Source: Ureibacillus galli (GTDB lineage Bacteria > Bacillota > Bacilli > Bacillales_A > Planococcaceae). Taken from it: a stretch of DNA of 40,762 bases. Position numbers and translations under genes: made by a program. The notes under the pieces are model-generated. The model made no database searches and was not told where the DNA came from. It saw only the letters and a program-made list of their open reading frames with translations. Of this stretch, positions 7,005 through 14,013 are shown in pieces (positions within the stretch are counted from its first letter, which is position 1; every line of letters begins with the position of its first letter). The stretch covers positions 1 to 40,762 of the forward strand of contig NZ_JACSQA010000029.1 in NCBI RefSeq assembly GCF_014836845.1, given 5' to 3'.

Positions 7005-8128
7005 TTAAGTATCACTACCTTCTGTTTTTTGATTGTTTTTTGGACTTTGGACTTTGTTTTTCTTTTGACTACCAGAGAAAAGGGCAACAGCACCTACAAT
7101 AAGTGATAGTAGAAAGAAAAAAACGAATGTGATGATTAAAAAATCATGGGTGTTTAATTTGAAAAATAGGTTATCATCCAATAAGTAAAGGATTAAGTTG
7201 ACAATGAAAAATGGTGGCATCAAATAAGACCATATTTTTTTACTTTCCCCAGTTATATTTAATATGTCCGCTGCAATAAATAATAATAACCCTACACGTA
7301 TAAATGTTCCTGTTAGCCACTGATAGATAGATAAAAAATCCATGTGAGTAATGAAGGCACCAATTGAAACTAGCCCCCATTCTTCAAATGCTGGATAACG
7401 CTGTTTTGCAGCTTCTTCAGGTCCGAATATAGTAATCGCCCCCATAAGCGGTCCTAATGTTAAACCCATCAAAATAAATAGCATGATCGCAAGATGATAC
7501 CACTTCATTTTTTCTTTAAAATAATGTTGAAGAAAGAGGAGTAAGAATAACTCAATAAAACCGGATGCAGGAAAAACAATACTTTTTGTTATTGGTAGTA
7601 ACCCATTTTCAAAAATAGGAAGTAGATAACTATAGTCTTTTACTTGTAAATTCGTAAAAGCCACAAAAAAACCAAAAACAACAACAAAAAATAAGACAAA
7701 CGCATTCACAATAACAATCGTTAAAATGTTCTTAGAAACGAGTAAAAAACAAAGGATTATATAAATCGTTAATAAAAAAAACTGAGGTGTTTCTGGTAAG
7801 AAAGTTGGGAGATCCAAAGTATCGTTTCGCGCATTGTAAAAGCAGAAGAAATTACTAAAAAAATAACTGTTCCATACAATAATATTGCAGCTCCAGCATG
7901 ACCGATTTTATCTTTCAACCATTGTTTCAACGGCTGCTGATTAGATTTATTTTGAATATAAATAATTAAAAATAACAAAGGGAAAATTACGAATGCAGCT
8001 AAAATAACTGAAGCCCAACTGTCCCTTTTGGCAGTTTCTAAAATAGGTGGCAGAATTGTTACGTGGTTTTTTAATCCGATAAATGTCATCACTAAAAAAA
8101 CGACATGAAGTAAACTAATTTTTCCCAT
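7005..8128 (-). pseudogene. GerB-family germinant-receptor subunit B, frameshifted
   Basis: Two overlapping frames make up one GerB protein. The N-terminal frame starts at ATG 8128 behind AAAGGGGATC and is intact to FTMRETILW. It then leaves the family and stops near 7769. The neighbouring frame continues the family sequence from DLPTFLPETPQFFLL to the stop at 7005. The junction lies at CTTTGG (7814-7819). Adding one T or G there gives about 374 residues, the normal GerB length, with about ten membrane helices (amino-acid/polyamine transporter-like fold). As written the receptor would lack subunit B. Re-initiation at the in-frame TTG (7817) is unlikely, as I see no ribosome-binding site. A base-calling error is a real alternative. 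Confidence 0.8.
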
Positions 8129-8331
8129 ATGATCCCCTTTAAAACGATAATATTACTTATCAGTTTTGACAAAATTATGGGAAATTAGTATTAAAATGAG
8201 AATCTGAGTAAAACATAACTGTTCATTTATAATAACTTTAATAAAATCAAAGACGTTTCTAAAAATGCAGAACCATCTATGTTTTTGAAAAAATAAGTTT
8301 TGGTGAACATTTTATATTTAGAACTTTTCCA

Positions 8332-8360
8332 TTGACATTATACCCTATGGGGTATATTAT
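8332..8360 (+). promoter_or_regulatory. cstR promoter with operator 1 in the spacer
   Basis: TTGACA (8332-8337) and TATTAT (8355-8360) are 17 bases apart. A perfect 18-bp palindrome-type element, TATACCC-TATG-GGGTATA (8339-8356), fills the spacer. This is the location expected of a CsoR/CstR-family operator and implies autorepression. Confidence 0.85.
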
Positions 8361-8409
8361 GTGGATGTCAGGATGATTAAAAATAATAAAAATAAAAGGG
8401 GGGACATAA

Positions 8410-8673
8410 TTGAATTCATACGACGATAAAATAAAGAATCGAATCAAACGATTAGAAGGCCAACTCAGGGGAATCATGAAAATGATGGAAGAAGGAAAAG
8501 ATTGTAAATCTGTTATTACGCAACTTTCTGCTGTTCGTTCAGGAGTAGATAGATCAATCGGTTTAATTGTAAGTCAAAACCTAATTAATTGTATTCGAGA
8601 AGCAGAGGGTGATGAAAATGCTATGAATGATTCAATTAAAGAAGCGGTGAATTTGTTTGTTAAAAGTCGATAA
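8410..8673 (+). CDS. cstR: CstR-type persulfide-sensing repressor (CsoR family)
   Basis: The 87-residue all-helical product has the CsoR/RcnR-family start NRIKRLEGQLRGIMKMMEEG. Cys32 (GKDCKSVITQ) and Cys61 (NLINC) correspond to the two sensor cysteines. The position four residues before Cys61, a copper-binding histidine in CsoR, is Asn57, which argues for CstR rather than a Cu(I) sensor. CstR proteins form di-, tri- or tetrasulfide bridges between the cysteines on exposure to per- and polysulfides and then release DNA. The start is TTG 8410 behind AAAAGGGGGG. Its gene heads a sulfur-transfer cluster and has an operator in its own promoter, so autoregulation and control of the cluster are likely. 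Confidence 0.9.
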   Translation: MNSYDDKIKNRIKRLEGQLRGIMKMMEEGKDCKSVITQLSAVRSGVDRSIGLIVSQNLINCIREAEGDENAMNDSIKEAVNLFVKSR

Positions 8674-8679
8674 ATTCTA

Positions 8680-8724
8680 TTGACTTTTTATTTTTCACGC
8701 TAATTATACCCTGCTGGGTATAAT
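8680..8724 (+). promoter_or_regulatory. Promoter region and operator 2, upstream of first rhodanese
   Basis: A 22-bp inverted repeat, ATTATACCC-TGCT-GGGTATAAT (8703-8724), is the longest of the four operator copies. TTGACT (8680-8685) precedes it, and the -10 (ATTATA or TTATAC, spacing 17-18) lies inside the left arm, so a bound repressor would cover the -10 rather than the spacer. Confidence 0.75.
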
Positions 8725-8745
8725 TTTGGAGGAAGGTTAGACGTA

Positions 8746-9093
8746 ATGGAATTAGGGTTACTTATATTATTCGCTATTACTTTTATCGTTTGGCGTTTGA
8801 AACCGGCCAAGGGAATAAAAACAATATCAACAGATCATTTAAAAGACATTCTACATGATAAAGAAAAAGTGTTTCCGGATGTTCGAACTGCTGGAGAATA
8901 CAAATTACGTAACATCCGACAATTTACGAATATTCCATTAGGAGGAGATTTTACAAAACTTCCAAAGGAAAAAGAAATTATTGTGATATGTCAAAGTGGA
9001 ATGCGTAGTGCACAAGCTTGTAAACAATTGAAAAAATTAGGATATGAAAATGTTACCAATGTACGTGGTGGTATGAGCGCATGGAGAGGATAG
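8746..9093 (+). CDS. Membrane-anchored rhodanese-domain sulfurtransferase
   Basis: The 115-residue product has one N-terminal membrane helix (about 2-17, ELGLLILFAITFIVW). It is followed by a complete single rhodanese domain: FPDVRTAGEYKLRNI, then the active-site loop ICQSGMRS with Cys82. Rhodaneses carry sulfane sulfur as a cysteine persulfide and pass it to thiol acceptors. The anchor would place the domain at the inner face of the membrane (positive residues RLKPAK follow the helix). The ribosome-binding site GGAGGAAGG lies about 10 bases before the ATG. It is first in the operon after operator 2, 10 bases ahead of a second rhodanese gene. Confidence 0.85.
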   Translation: MELGLLILFAITFIVWRLKPAKGIKTISTDHLKDILHDKEKVFPDVRTAGEYKLRNIRQFTNIPLGGDFTKLPKEKEIIVICQSGMRSAQACKQLKKLGYENVTNVRGGMSAWRG

Positions 9094-9103
9094 GTGTAGT
9101 AAA

Positions 9104-9400
9104 GTGAAAAAAATTACAGCAAAAGAAGTTCAACAACGTTTAGAAAATGGAGAAATGTTAAACTTAATTGATGTTCGTGAGGTGGATGAAGTGCAGGCAG
9201 GTCATATACCCGGCATTATTAATATTCCACTTGGTTTGCTTGAATTCCGAACACATGAACTCGATAAAAACAAGCCATATATTATGGTTTGTCGATCAGG
9301 TGGACGTAGTGGAAAGGCAACACAATATTTACAAGATCAAGGCTTTGACGTAACAAATATGACGGGCGGAATGCTTGATTGGGAAGGTAACATTGAATAA
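9104..9400 (+). CDS. Single-domain cytoplasmic rhodanese
   Basis: The 98-residue product is one rhodanese domain without signal or anchor: LIDVREVDEVQAGHIPGIINIPLG, then MVCRSGGRSGK with active-site Cys63 and a six-residue loop, ending in MTGGMLDWEG. Start is GTG 9104 with AGGTG upstream, 10 bases after the membrane-anchored rhodanese, so the two are cotranscribed. It is likely a soluble persulfide carrier between donors and TusA/DsrE partners; the partner cannot be deduced from sequence. Confidence 0.85.
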   Translation: MKKITAKEVQQRLENGEMLNLIDVREVDEVQAGHIPGIINIPLGLLEFRTHELDKNKPYIMVCRSGGRSGKATQYLQDQGFDVTNMTGGMLDWEGNIE

Positions 9401-9441
9401 GTTTTATTTTTTTAGATAAAATGATACCCTATGGGGTATAT
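9393..9441 (+). promoter_or_regulatory. Promoter and operator 3, upstream of TusA-rhodanese fusion
   Basis: ATACCC-TATG-GGGTAT (9424-9439) is identical in core to operator 1. A likely promoter is TTGAAT (9393-9398) and TAAAAT (9417-9422), spacing 18. This puts the operator across the transcription start, just ahead of the GGGGGG ribosome-binding site. Confidence 0.7.
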
Positions 9442-9453
9442 GGGGGGTAAAAA

Positions 9454-10017
9454 TTGTTTATTAAAGCAGATGTTCATTTAGATGCAAAAGGATACGCATG
9501 TCCCATGCCAATCGTGAAAACAAAAACGGCTATGAACGATTTAACTGATGGTCAAATACTTGAAGTACAGGCAACAGACAAAGGTTCCATTGCTGACCTA
9601 AAAGCATGGGCAGAAAGTGTGGGTCATCAATATATTGGTACAATTGAAGATCATGGTGTGTTATTTCACTTTATCCGTAAAAATGGTGATGCTGAAGTAA
9701 CAGAAAAGAAATTTGAACAAACGATTCAAAATGACGAATTACTTGAACGTGTATCAAATGGTGGGATAGTTCTCGATGTTCGCGAACAAGCCGAATATGC
9801 TTTTGGTCATATTGAAGGAGCAAAATCTATACCTTTGGGAGAATTAGAAGAGCGCTTAGTAGAATTAACTAAAGATCAAGAAATATATGTGATTTGTCGT
9901 ACTGGAAAACGTAGTGATTTAGCCGCTCAAAAGTTATTCGAAAAAGGATTTACAAAAGTTTATAACGTATTACCAGGAATGAGTTCCTGGAATGGTCCTT
10001 TAGAAAAAAATATATAA
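9454..10017 (+). CDS. TusA-rhodanese fusion sulfurtransferase (CstA-like)
   Basis: The 187-residue product has an N-terminal TusA/SirA-like domain (about 6-76) with the CPxP signature GYACPMPIVK (Cys16). A linker leads to a rhodanese domain (about 85-185) with VLDVREQAEYAFGHI and the active-site loop ICRTGKRS (Cys148). The two cysteines could relay sulfane sulfur within one chain. This architecture resembles parts of the CstA protein of the Staphylococcus aureus cst operon. Start is TTG 9454 behind GGGGGGT. The next gene, 25 bases on, encodes a DsrE-like protein, so TusA, rhodanese and DsrE activities sit together. Confidence 0.88.
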   Translation: MFIKADVHLDAKGYACPMPIVKTKTAMNDLTDGQILEVQATDKGSIADLKAWAESVGHQYIGTIEDHGVLFHFIRKNGDAEVTEKKFEQTIQNDELLERVSNGGIVLDVREQAEYAFGHIEGAKSIPLGELEERLVELTKDQEIYVICRTGKRSDLAAQKLFEKGFTKVYNVLPGMSSWNGPLEKNI

Positions 10018-10042
10018 ATTTCATTAATAGGAGGAAATTATT

Positions 10043-10437
10043 ATGTCTAACAAGTAGCTATTATTGCAAGTAACGGAGGTCTTTTTGACGCTTATAAAGT
10101 ATTTAATATCGCAACGGCAGCCGCCGCAACAGAAAAAGAAGTAGCTATTTTCTTTACGTTTGAAGGTTTGAATTTAATTCATAAACAAGCAGTCCACCAA
10201 TTACCGATGCCAGAAGGTCGCGAGCACTTTGCAGAAGGATTTGCAAAAGCAAATGTACCAAGCATCCCTCAATTAATAGAAATCGCGCAAGAACTGGGTG
10301 TTCAGTTTATTGGTTGTCAAATGACAATGGACGTAATGGGATTAACAAAGGAAGACTTTATTGACGGTATTGATGTAGGTGGAGCCGTTACCTTCCTAGA
10401 ATTTGCAAAAGATGCATCACCAACGTTAACCTTCTAA
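10043..10437 (+). pseudogene. DsrE/DsrF-like sulfur carrier protein, frameshifted at codon 4
   Basis: A strong ribosome-binding site (AGGAGG) precedes ATG 10043, but this frame stops at once (ATG TCT AAC AAG TAG). One base later, an uninterrupted frame reads VAIIASNGGLFDAYKVF through to ASPTLTF at 10437. Adding one A in AACAAG (10049-10054) restores a 131-residue DsrE-family protein beginning MSNKVAIIAS. The family cysteine is intact at restored position 92 (FIGCQMTMDVMGLT). DsrE-type proteins accept persulfide from TusA or rhodanese. The ribosome-binding site, start and body are all well preserved, so the lesion is either very recent or a base-calling error. Confidence 0.8.
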
Positions 10438-10471
10438 TCAGCAAGAAGAAAACTTCTAAATTGTGAAAGCT

Positions 10472-10496
10472 AGTGGAAGGGCAAATCCCTTCCACT
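10472..10496 (+). repeat. Perfect 10-bp stem-loop between dsrE and the rhodanese-dioxygenase gene
   Basis: AGTGGAAGGG (10472-10481) and CCCTTCCACT (10487-10496) enclose the loop CAAAT. No T-run follows on either strand, so it does not look like an intrinsic terminator. It could be an mRNA-stabilising or processing element. Confidence 0.6.
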
Positions 10497-10512
10497 TAAA
10501 AAACTATAAAAT

Positions 10513-10531
10513 AATACCTATGGGGGTAATT
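10513..10531 (+). promoter_or_regulatory. Degenerate operator 4 overlapping a ribosome-binding site
   Basis: AATACC-TATG-GGGGTAATT is an imperfect version of the cluster operator: the left half reads ATACCT and the right half GGGGTAA. Its GGGGG also serves as the ribosome-binding site for ATG 10536. TATAAAAT (10505-10512) just upstream may be the -10. Confidence 0.5.
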
Positions 10532-10535
10532 TGGG

Positions 10536-11663
10536 ATGGCAAGTATGAAAATGACGGCAGCACAAGTTGCTCGAAAAGTGATTGAAAATCAACCATTATT
10601 TATTTTAGATGTACGTAATGGGGATGCTTATGAAGATTGGAAAATTGAAGGACATCGCTTTGATTATTTAAATGTTCCTTATTTCCATTTAATAGACGGT
10701 GTTGAAGAAATTTTACATGCGCTTCCAACAGATAAAGATGTATTAGTTGTTTGTGCAAAAGAAGGTTCCTCTCAAATGGTAGCCGAAATGATTTCCGAAG
10801 CAGGACGAGATGTATATTACCTTGAAGGTGGTATGAAGTCCTGGAGTTCCTATGTTGAACCAATTAAAGTAGGAAATTTAACTGGCGGTGGTGAACTTTA
10901 TCAATTTGTTCGATTTGGAAAAGGGTGTCTATCATACATGGTCATTTCTGAAGGTGAAGCGGCAGTTATCGATGCTGTTCGTTTTACAGACGAATTTATT
11001 AACTTCGCGAAAGAGAAAAACGTAGAGATTAAACATGTATTTGATACACATTTACACGCTGACCATATTTCAGGAGGACGTCATATAGCAGAAGAAACTG
11101 GCGCCATATACTACTTACCTCCAAAAGATGCAACAGAAGTTGAATTTGAGTACACACCACTTGAAGATGGTTTATCCATTAAAATTGGTGTATCCAAATT
11201 AGAAGTAGGTGCACTATACTCTCCAGGGCATACTATAGGTTCGACATCTTTTATTGTTGATAGTAAGTATTTATTAACAGGTGATATTTTATTCATCGAT
11301 TCGATCGGACGGCCAGACTTAGCAGGACTTGCGGAAGATTGGGTAGATGATCTTCGCCAAACTTTATATATTCGTTATCGTGAATTATCAGAAGAATTAA
11401 CAGTTTTACCAGCTCATTTTATGATCATCGATGAACTAAATGAAGATGGAACAGTAGCCAAGCGATTAGGTGATTTATTGATAGAAAATCATGGATTAAA
11501 CATTGAAGATGAGGCTGAATTTAGGCGTACAGTAACGGATAATTTGCCACCGCAACCAAATGCGTATCAACAAATTCGTCAAGTAAACATGGGGAAAGTT
11601 TCTCCTAATCACGAAGAACAAATAGAGATGGAAATCGGTCCGAACCGATGTGCTGTACGTTAA
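10536..11663 (+). CDS. Rhodanese-persulfide dioxygenase fusion (CstB-like)
   Basis: The 375-residue product begins with a rhodanese domain (about 8-110) with [12 protein letters not shown] and the loop VVCAKEGSS (Cys73). A metallo-beta-lactamase domain of the ETHE1/persulfide dioxygenase type follows (about 117-330). Metal ligands are visible: [11 protein letters not shown] (His172, His174, Asp176, His177), SPGHTIGS (His232), LLTGDILF (Asp250) and LPAHF (His294). Family members use non-haem iron to oxidise glutathione, bacillithiol or CoA persulfide to sulfite. The rhodanese is N-terminal here. Operator 4 overlaps its translation start, placing it in the repressor's likely regulon. The thiol substrate is inferred. 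Confidence 0.88.
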   Translation: MASMKMTAAQVARKVIENQPLFILDVRNGDAYEDWKIEGHRFDYLNVPYFHLIDGVEEILHALPTDKDVLVVCAKEGSSQMVAEMISEAGRDVYYLEGGMKSWSSYVEPIKVGNLTGGGELYQFVRFGKGCLSYMVISEGEAAVIDAVRFTDEFINFAKEKNVEIKHVFDTHLHADHISGGRHIAEETGAIYYLPPKDATEVEFEYTPLEDGLSIKIGVSKLEVGALYSPGHTIGSTSFIVDSKYLLTGDILFIDSIGRPDLAGLAEDWVDDLRQTLYIRYRELSEELTVLPAHFMIIDELNEDGTVAKRLGDLLIENHGLNIEDEAEFRRTVTDNLPPQPNAYQQIRQVNMGKVSPNHEEQIEMEIGPNRCAVR

Positions 11664-11728
11664 GTATTGCATAATACGAGGAAGGGATAGTGTTAATCTT
11701 TTCCTATAGAAATAAAAGGAGAATTAAT

Positions 11729-11962
11729 ATGGATTCAATCACAGTATTAGATGTTAAAGGAATGTCTTGTCCAATGCCGATTGTTCGTACAAAAAAAGCA
11801 ATGGATACTTTAAGTTCGGGTGACATTTTAGAAGTTCATACTACCGATAAAGGTGCTTTAGCTGATATGCCTGCATGGGTAAATACTGCGGGACATTCAA
11901 TTGTGGAACAAAAAGAAGTGGAAGATGTTTTAATATTTTTTATTAAAAAAGTTGAAAAGTGA
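11729..11962 (+). CDS. TusA-family sulfur carrier protein
   Basis: The 77-residue product is a single TusA/SirA domain with the CPxP motif GMSCPMPIVRTKKAMD (Cys14), close in sequence to the N-terminal domain of the TusA-rhodanese fusion. I place the start at ATG 11729, directly behind AAGGAG; an in-frame upstream start at 11690 lacks support and would add an unrelated basic tail. It follows the dioxygenase gene by 65 bases and has no operator of its own, so it is probably cotranscribed. Likely acts as a small sulfane-sulfur shuttle. Confidence 0.85.
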   Translation: MDSITVLDVKGMSCPMPIVRTKKAMDTLSSGDILEVHTTDKGALADMPAWVNTAGHSIVEQKEVEDVLIFFIKKVEK

Positions 11963-11985
11963 GCGGTTTATCGTCTCACTTTTTC
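11955..11985 (+). terminator. Terminator overlapping the tusA stop codon
   Basis: AAAAGTGAG (11955-11963) pairs with CTCACTTTT (11975-11983), followed by TC. The left arm contains the TGA stop of tusA. It may attenuate read-through into the exporter gene. Confidence 0.6.
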
Positions 11986-12047
11986 TTCCGAAAATCAGTA
12001 GGATTAGGATTCTAAAGATCCTGCTTTATTAGAAAGAAGGAAACAAG

Positions 12048-12827
12048 ATGGATATTTTCCATATGTTACTCTTGTTTGTAGTCGGATTTATTGGATCATT
12101 TTTATCTGGGATGCTCGGAATAGGTGGAGCAATTGTAAAATATCCATTATTACTGCTAATACCACCATTGTTTGGTTTTCACACACTAACAGCACATGAA
12201 ATTTCTGGCATTAGTGCCCTTGATGTTTTATTTGTCTCCTTAGCGGGTGTTATCGGGTTTCGGAACGGGGGATATTTAAATAAATCGCTAATTATTACGA
12301 TGGGTATATCAGTCACGATCGGTACATTGATTGGTAGTTTTGGCTCACTACAATTAAGCGAAGCTCAAATAAACATTGTTTACGGGATATTAGCATTACT
12401 GGCAGCCATTATGATGTTTATTCCTAAAACACAAATTGATGATATGCCATTAGATGAAGTGATCTATAGTAAGCCATTAGCAGCTAGTTTAGCATTCATT
12501 GTTGGGATTGGTTCCGGTATTGTAGGGGCTGGTGGAGGATTTTTGTTAGTTCCGATTATGTTATTAATTCTTAGAATTCCTACACGAATGACGATTGCAT
12601 CAAGCTTAGCTATTACTTTTATATCATCTATTGCTGGATCGATTGGTAAAATATCAACTGGCCAAATAGAATATTTAACTGCAAGCATTGTGATTATTGC
12701 TGGAATTTTAGCCGCTCCTCTTGGTGCAAGAATTAGCAAAAATATGAATACAAAAACTTTACAAGGATTATTAGCGGTTTTAATTTTAGGGACAGCGGTT
12801 AAAATATGGGTGGATATATTAAAATAA
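12048..12827 (+). CDS. TauE/SafE-family anion exporter (probable sulfite exporter)
   Basis: The 259-residue product has about eight membrane helices in two homologous halves, each starting with a glycine-rich family signature: FIGSFLSGMLGIGGAIVKYP (about 15-34) and FIVGIGSGIVGAGGGFLLVP (about 149-168). TauE/SafE proteins move small anions, and in sulfur clusters usually sulfite or thiosulfate. As the last gene of the persulfide cluster it would remove the sulfite made by the dioxygenase. The ribosome-binding site is AGAAGG, with a hairpin between it and tusA, so expression may be lower or partly independent. Substrate assignment is by context. Confidence 0.85.
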   Translation: MDIFHMLLLFVVGFIGSFLSGMLGIGGAIVKYPLLLLIPPLFGFHTLTAHEISGISALDVLFVSLAGVIGFRNGGYLNKSLIITMGISVTIGTLIGSFGSLQLSEAQINIVYGILALLAAIMMFIPKTQIDDMPLDEVIYSKPLAASLAFIVGIGSGIVGAGGGFLLVPIMLLILRIPTRMTIASSLAITFISSIAGSIGKISTGQIEYLTASIVIIAGILAAPLGARISKNMNTKTLQGLLAVLILGTAVKIWVDILK

Positions 12828-12864
12828 AAACGATTATAAATTGGACGAAAAAAAGTTAATTGGT

Positions 12865-12910
12865 CCGGAAGTTTTTGTCTAAATTTTAGGACAAGAACTT
12901 CCGGTTTTTT
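12865..12910 (+). terminator. Terminator of the sulfur cluster
   Basis: CCGGAAGTT and AACTTCCGG form the base of a long stem (12865-12904), with inner pairing between TTGTC and GACAA, followed by TTTTTT. Confidence 0.85.
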
Positions 12911-12960
12911 AAGTGCTAGATAAGAATCTATAAAAACTAATCGAAAAGGTGATGGTTTAC

Positions 12961-13008
12961 TTGAGAAAGGATGAGATGCAACCTTATTGCATTCGAAAAA
13001 GCAAATGA
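12961..13008 (+). CDS. Possible 15-residue small ORF or gene remnant
   Basis: AAAAGGTGATG (12943-12953) precedes TTG 12961, which opens MRKDEMQPYCIRKSK followed by TGA. The ribosome-binding site and spacing are good for so short a frame. It may be a tiny peptide or the start of a lost gene; I recognise no family. Confidence 0.25.
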   Translation: MRKDEMQPYCIRKSK

Positions 13009-13018
13009 ATAATAAATA

Positions 13019-13513
13019 CTATTTACATAAAACAATGATTTGATAAGGTGTTGTTTGAGCTGGGATACTTCTTGTGGAAGGTCCATAGATAACGATTAAA
13101 TCGCGGTTTGCTGGATATTTTGAAAAGTATTGTCCATTTGTTAATAACATTTGCGTATAGTTCGATAAATTTAATTGTAATTGTCCATCGCTACTGATCA
13201 ATTGGTTATTAAAATAATCCACTTTTACATTTTGATTTGGGTTGTCTTTTACCATTACAAGGGCGTGATATTGGGGAGGATAAATAAGGATAGTTGGTAA
13301 ATCTCCATCATAATAGCCCGTTACGCGATCACCTTCAACCATCATTTCATGGTTTACGAAATAAGTTGAGGGCGTAACAACAAAATTTACTACTGAACCC
13401 ATCTCATTTTGAACAGTAAATAATTTAGTACAACCTTCACTTTCCCCATTTTGCCCTGTAAAAAAATCACTAATCGCTGTAACAGTTCCATGAAATGAAT
13501 AAAAATTAGTCAT
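13019..13513 (-). CDS. Conserved Bacillaceae protein of unknown function
   Basis: The 164-residue product has no signal peptide or membrane helix. It looks beta-rich, and two similar halves may be present (about 1-85 and 90-164). The first has LFTVQNEMGSVVNFVVTPST with GDRVTGYYDG; the second has QLQLNLSNYTQMLLT with DLIVIYGPSTRSIPAQTTPY. This pattern resembles duplicated OB-like folds, but I cannot name a characterised family. The ribosome-binding site is GGAGGT just before ATG 13513. It lies 48 bases after a second unknown small gene on the same strand, so the two may form an operon. Confidence 0.7.
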   Translation of the reverse strand: MTNFYSFHGTVTAISDFFTGQNGESEGCTKLFTVQNEMGSVVNFVVTPSTYFVNHEMMVEGDRVTGYYDGDLPTILIYPPQYHALVMVKDNPNQNVKVDYFNNQLISSDGQLQLNLSNYTQMLLTNGQYFSKYPANRDLIVIYGPSTRSIPAQTTPYQIIVLCK

Positions 13514-13561
13514 TTAATACCTCCAAAACTTTTTAACTATTTATAATCAGGGTTTTTAGGC

Positions 13562-13837
13562 TTAGTATAATGTTGGGGTAGGTGGACAGGCAACAGCATC
13601 TACAAATCTTGGATCAATTCCATAGAATTGCCAGAAGACACCGTTCCATCTATATCCAGATATTTCACCATATTCAACGCGGGTTGGGTAAAACCAAAAT
13701 TGTTCCCCAGTAATGAGCCATACATAAGTGTTTTGATATACACAGTCAATGATATATGATACGGAAGGTTTTGATGGTATGAAAGGTGGAGGAGGTAATT
13801 GTGGTGCCATTGTCCCCTCTGGTTGGAAAAATCCCAT
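13562..13837 (-). CDS. Small proline/aromatic-rich protein of unknown function
   Basis: The 91-residue product has a proline-rich N-terminus (MAPQLPPPPFIPSKP) and a core rich in Tyr, Trp and Phe (TYVWLITGEQFWFYPTRV, then GYRWNGVFWQFYGIDPR). Two cysteines lie at either end of the core (Cys32 and Cys84). I recall related short proteins in Bacillus genomes without assigned function. There is no signal peptide; the composition would fit a spore-surface or structural protein, but that is a guess. Start ATG 13837 has TAGGAG upstream. It probably forms a unit with the gene at 13019-13513. Confidence 0.6.
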   Translation of the reverse strand: MGFFQPEGTMAPQLPPPPFIPSKPSVSYIIDCVYQNTYVWLITGEQFWFYPTRVEYGEISGYRWNGVFWQFYGIDPRFVDAVACPPTPTLY

Positions 13838-14013
13838 GCATCTTCACTCCTATAAGTTAATTACCAATTATTATATGTACAATAGGAGTAAATGGGTTCT
13901 TTAACTGGCTTTGCACATTTTAATGCATTTAAACTAGAGAAGATTGTATGTGGAAAACGAGATTATTAATGAAAAAACTTATAAACTGATATTAAGATAA
14001 GGAGGTTAAGTTA

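Noticed and set aside
7005-7817. Treating the C-terminal gerB frame as an independent gene starting at TTG 7817
   Set aside because: No ribosome-binding site precedes it, and its first residues continue GerB mid-helix; it is better read as part of a frameshifted gene.
8410-8673. Annotating the CsoR-family regulator as a copper sensor
   Set aside because: The residue four before the second cysteine is Asn57 rather than the copper-ligand His, and all neighbours are sulfur-transfer genes.
11664-11685. GTATTGCATAATAC as a fifth sulfur-cluster operator before tusA
   Set aside because: It lacks the GGG/CCC core shared by the other four sites, and only five bases on each side pair.
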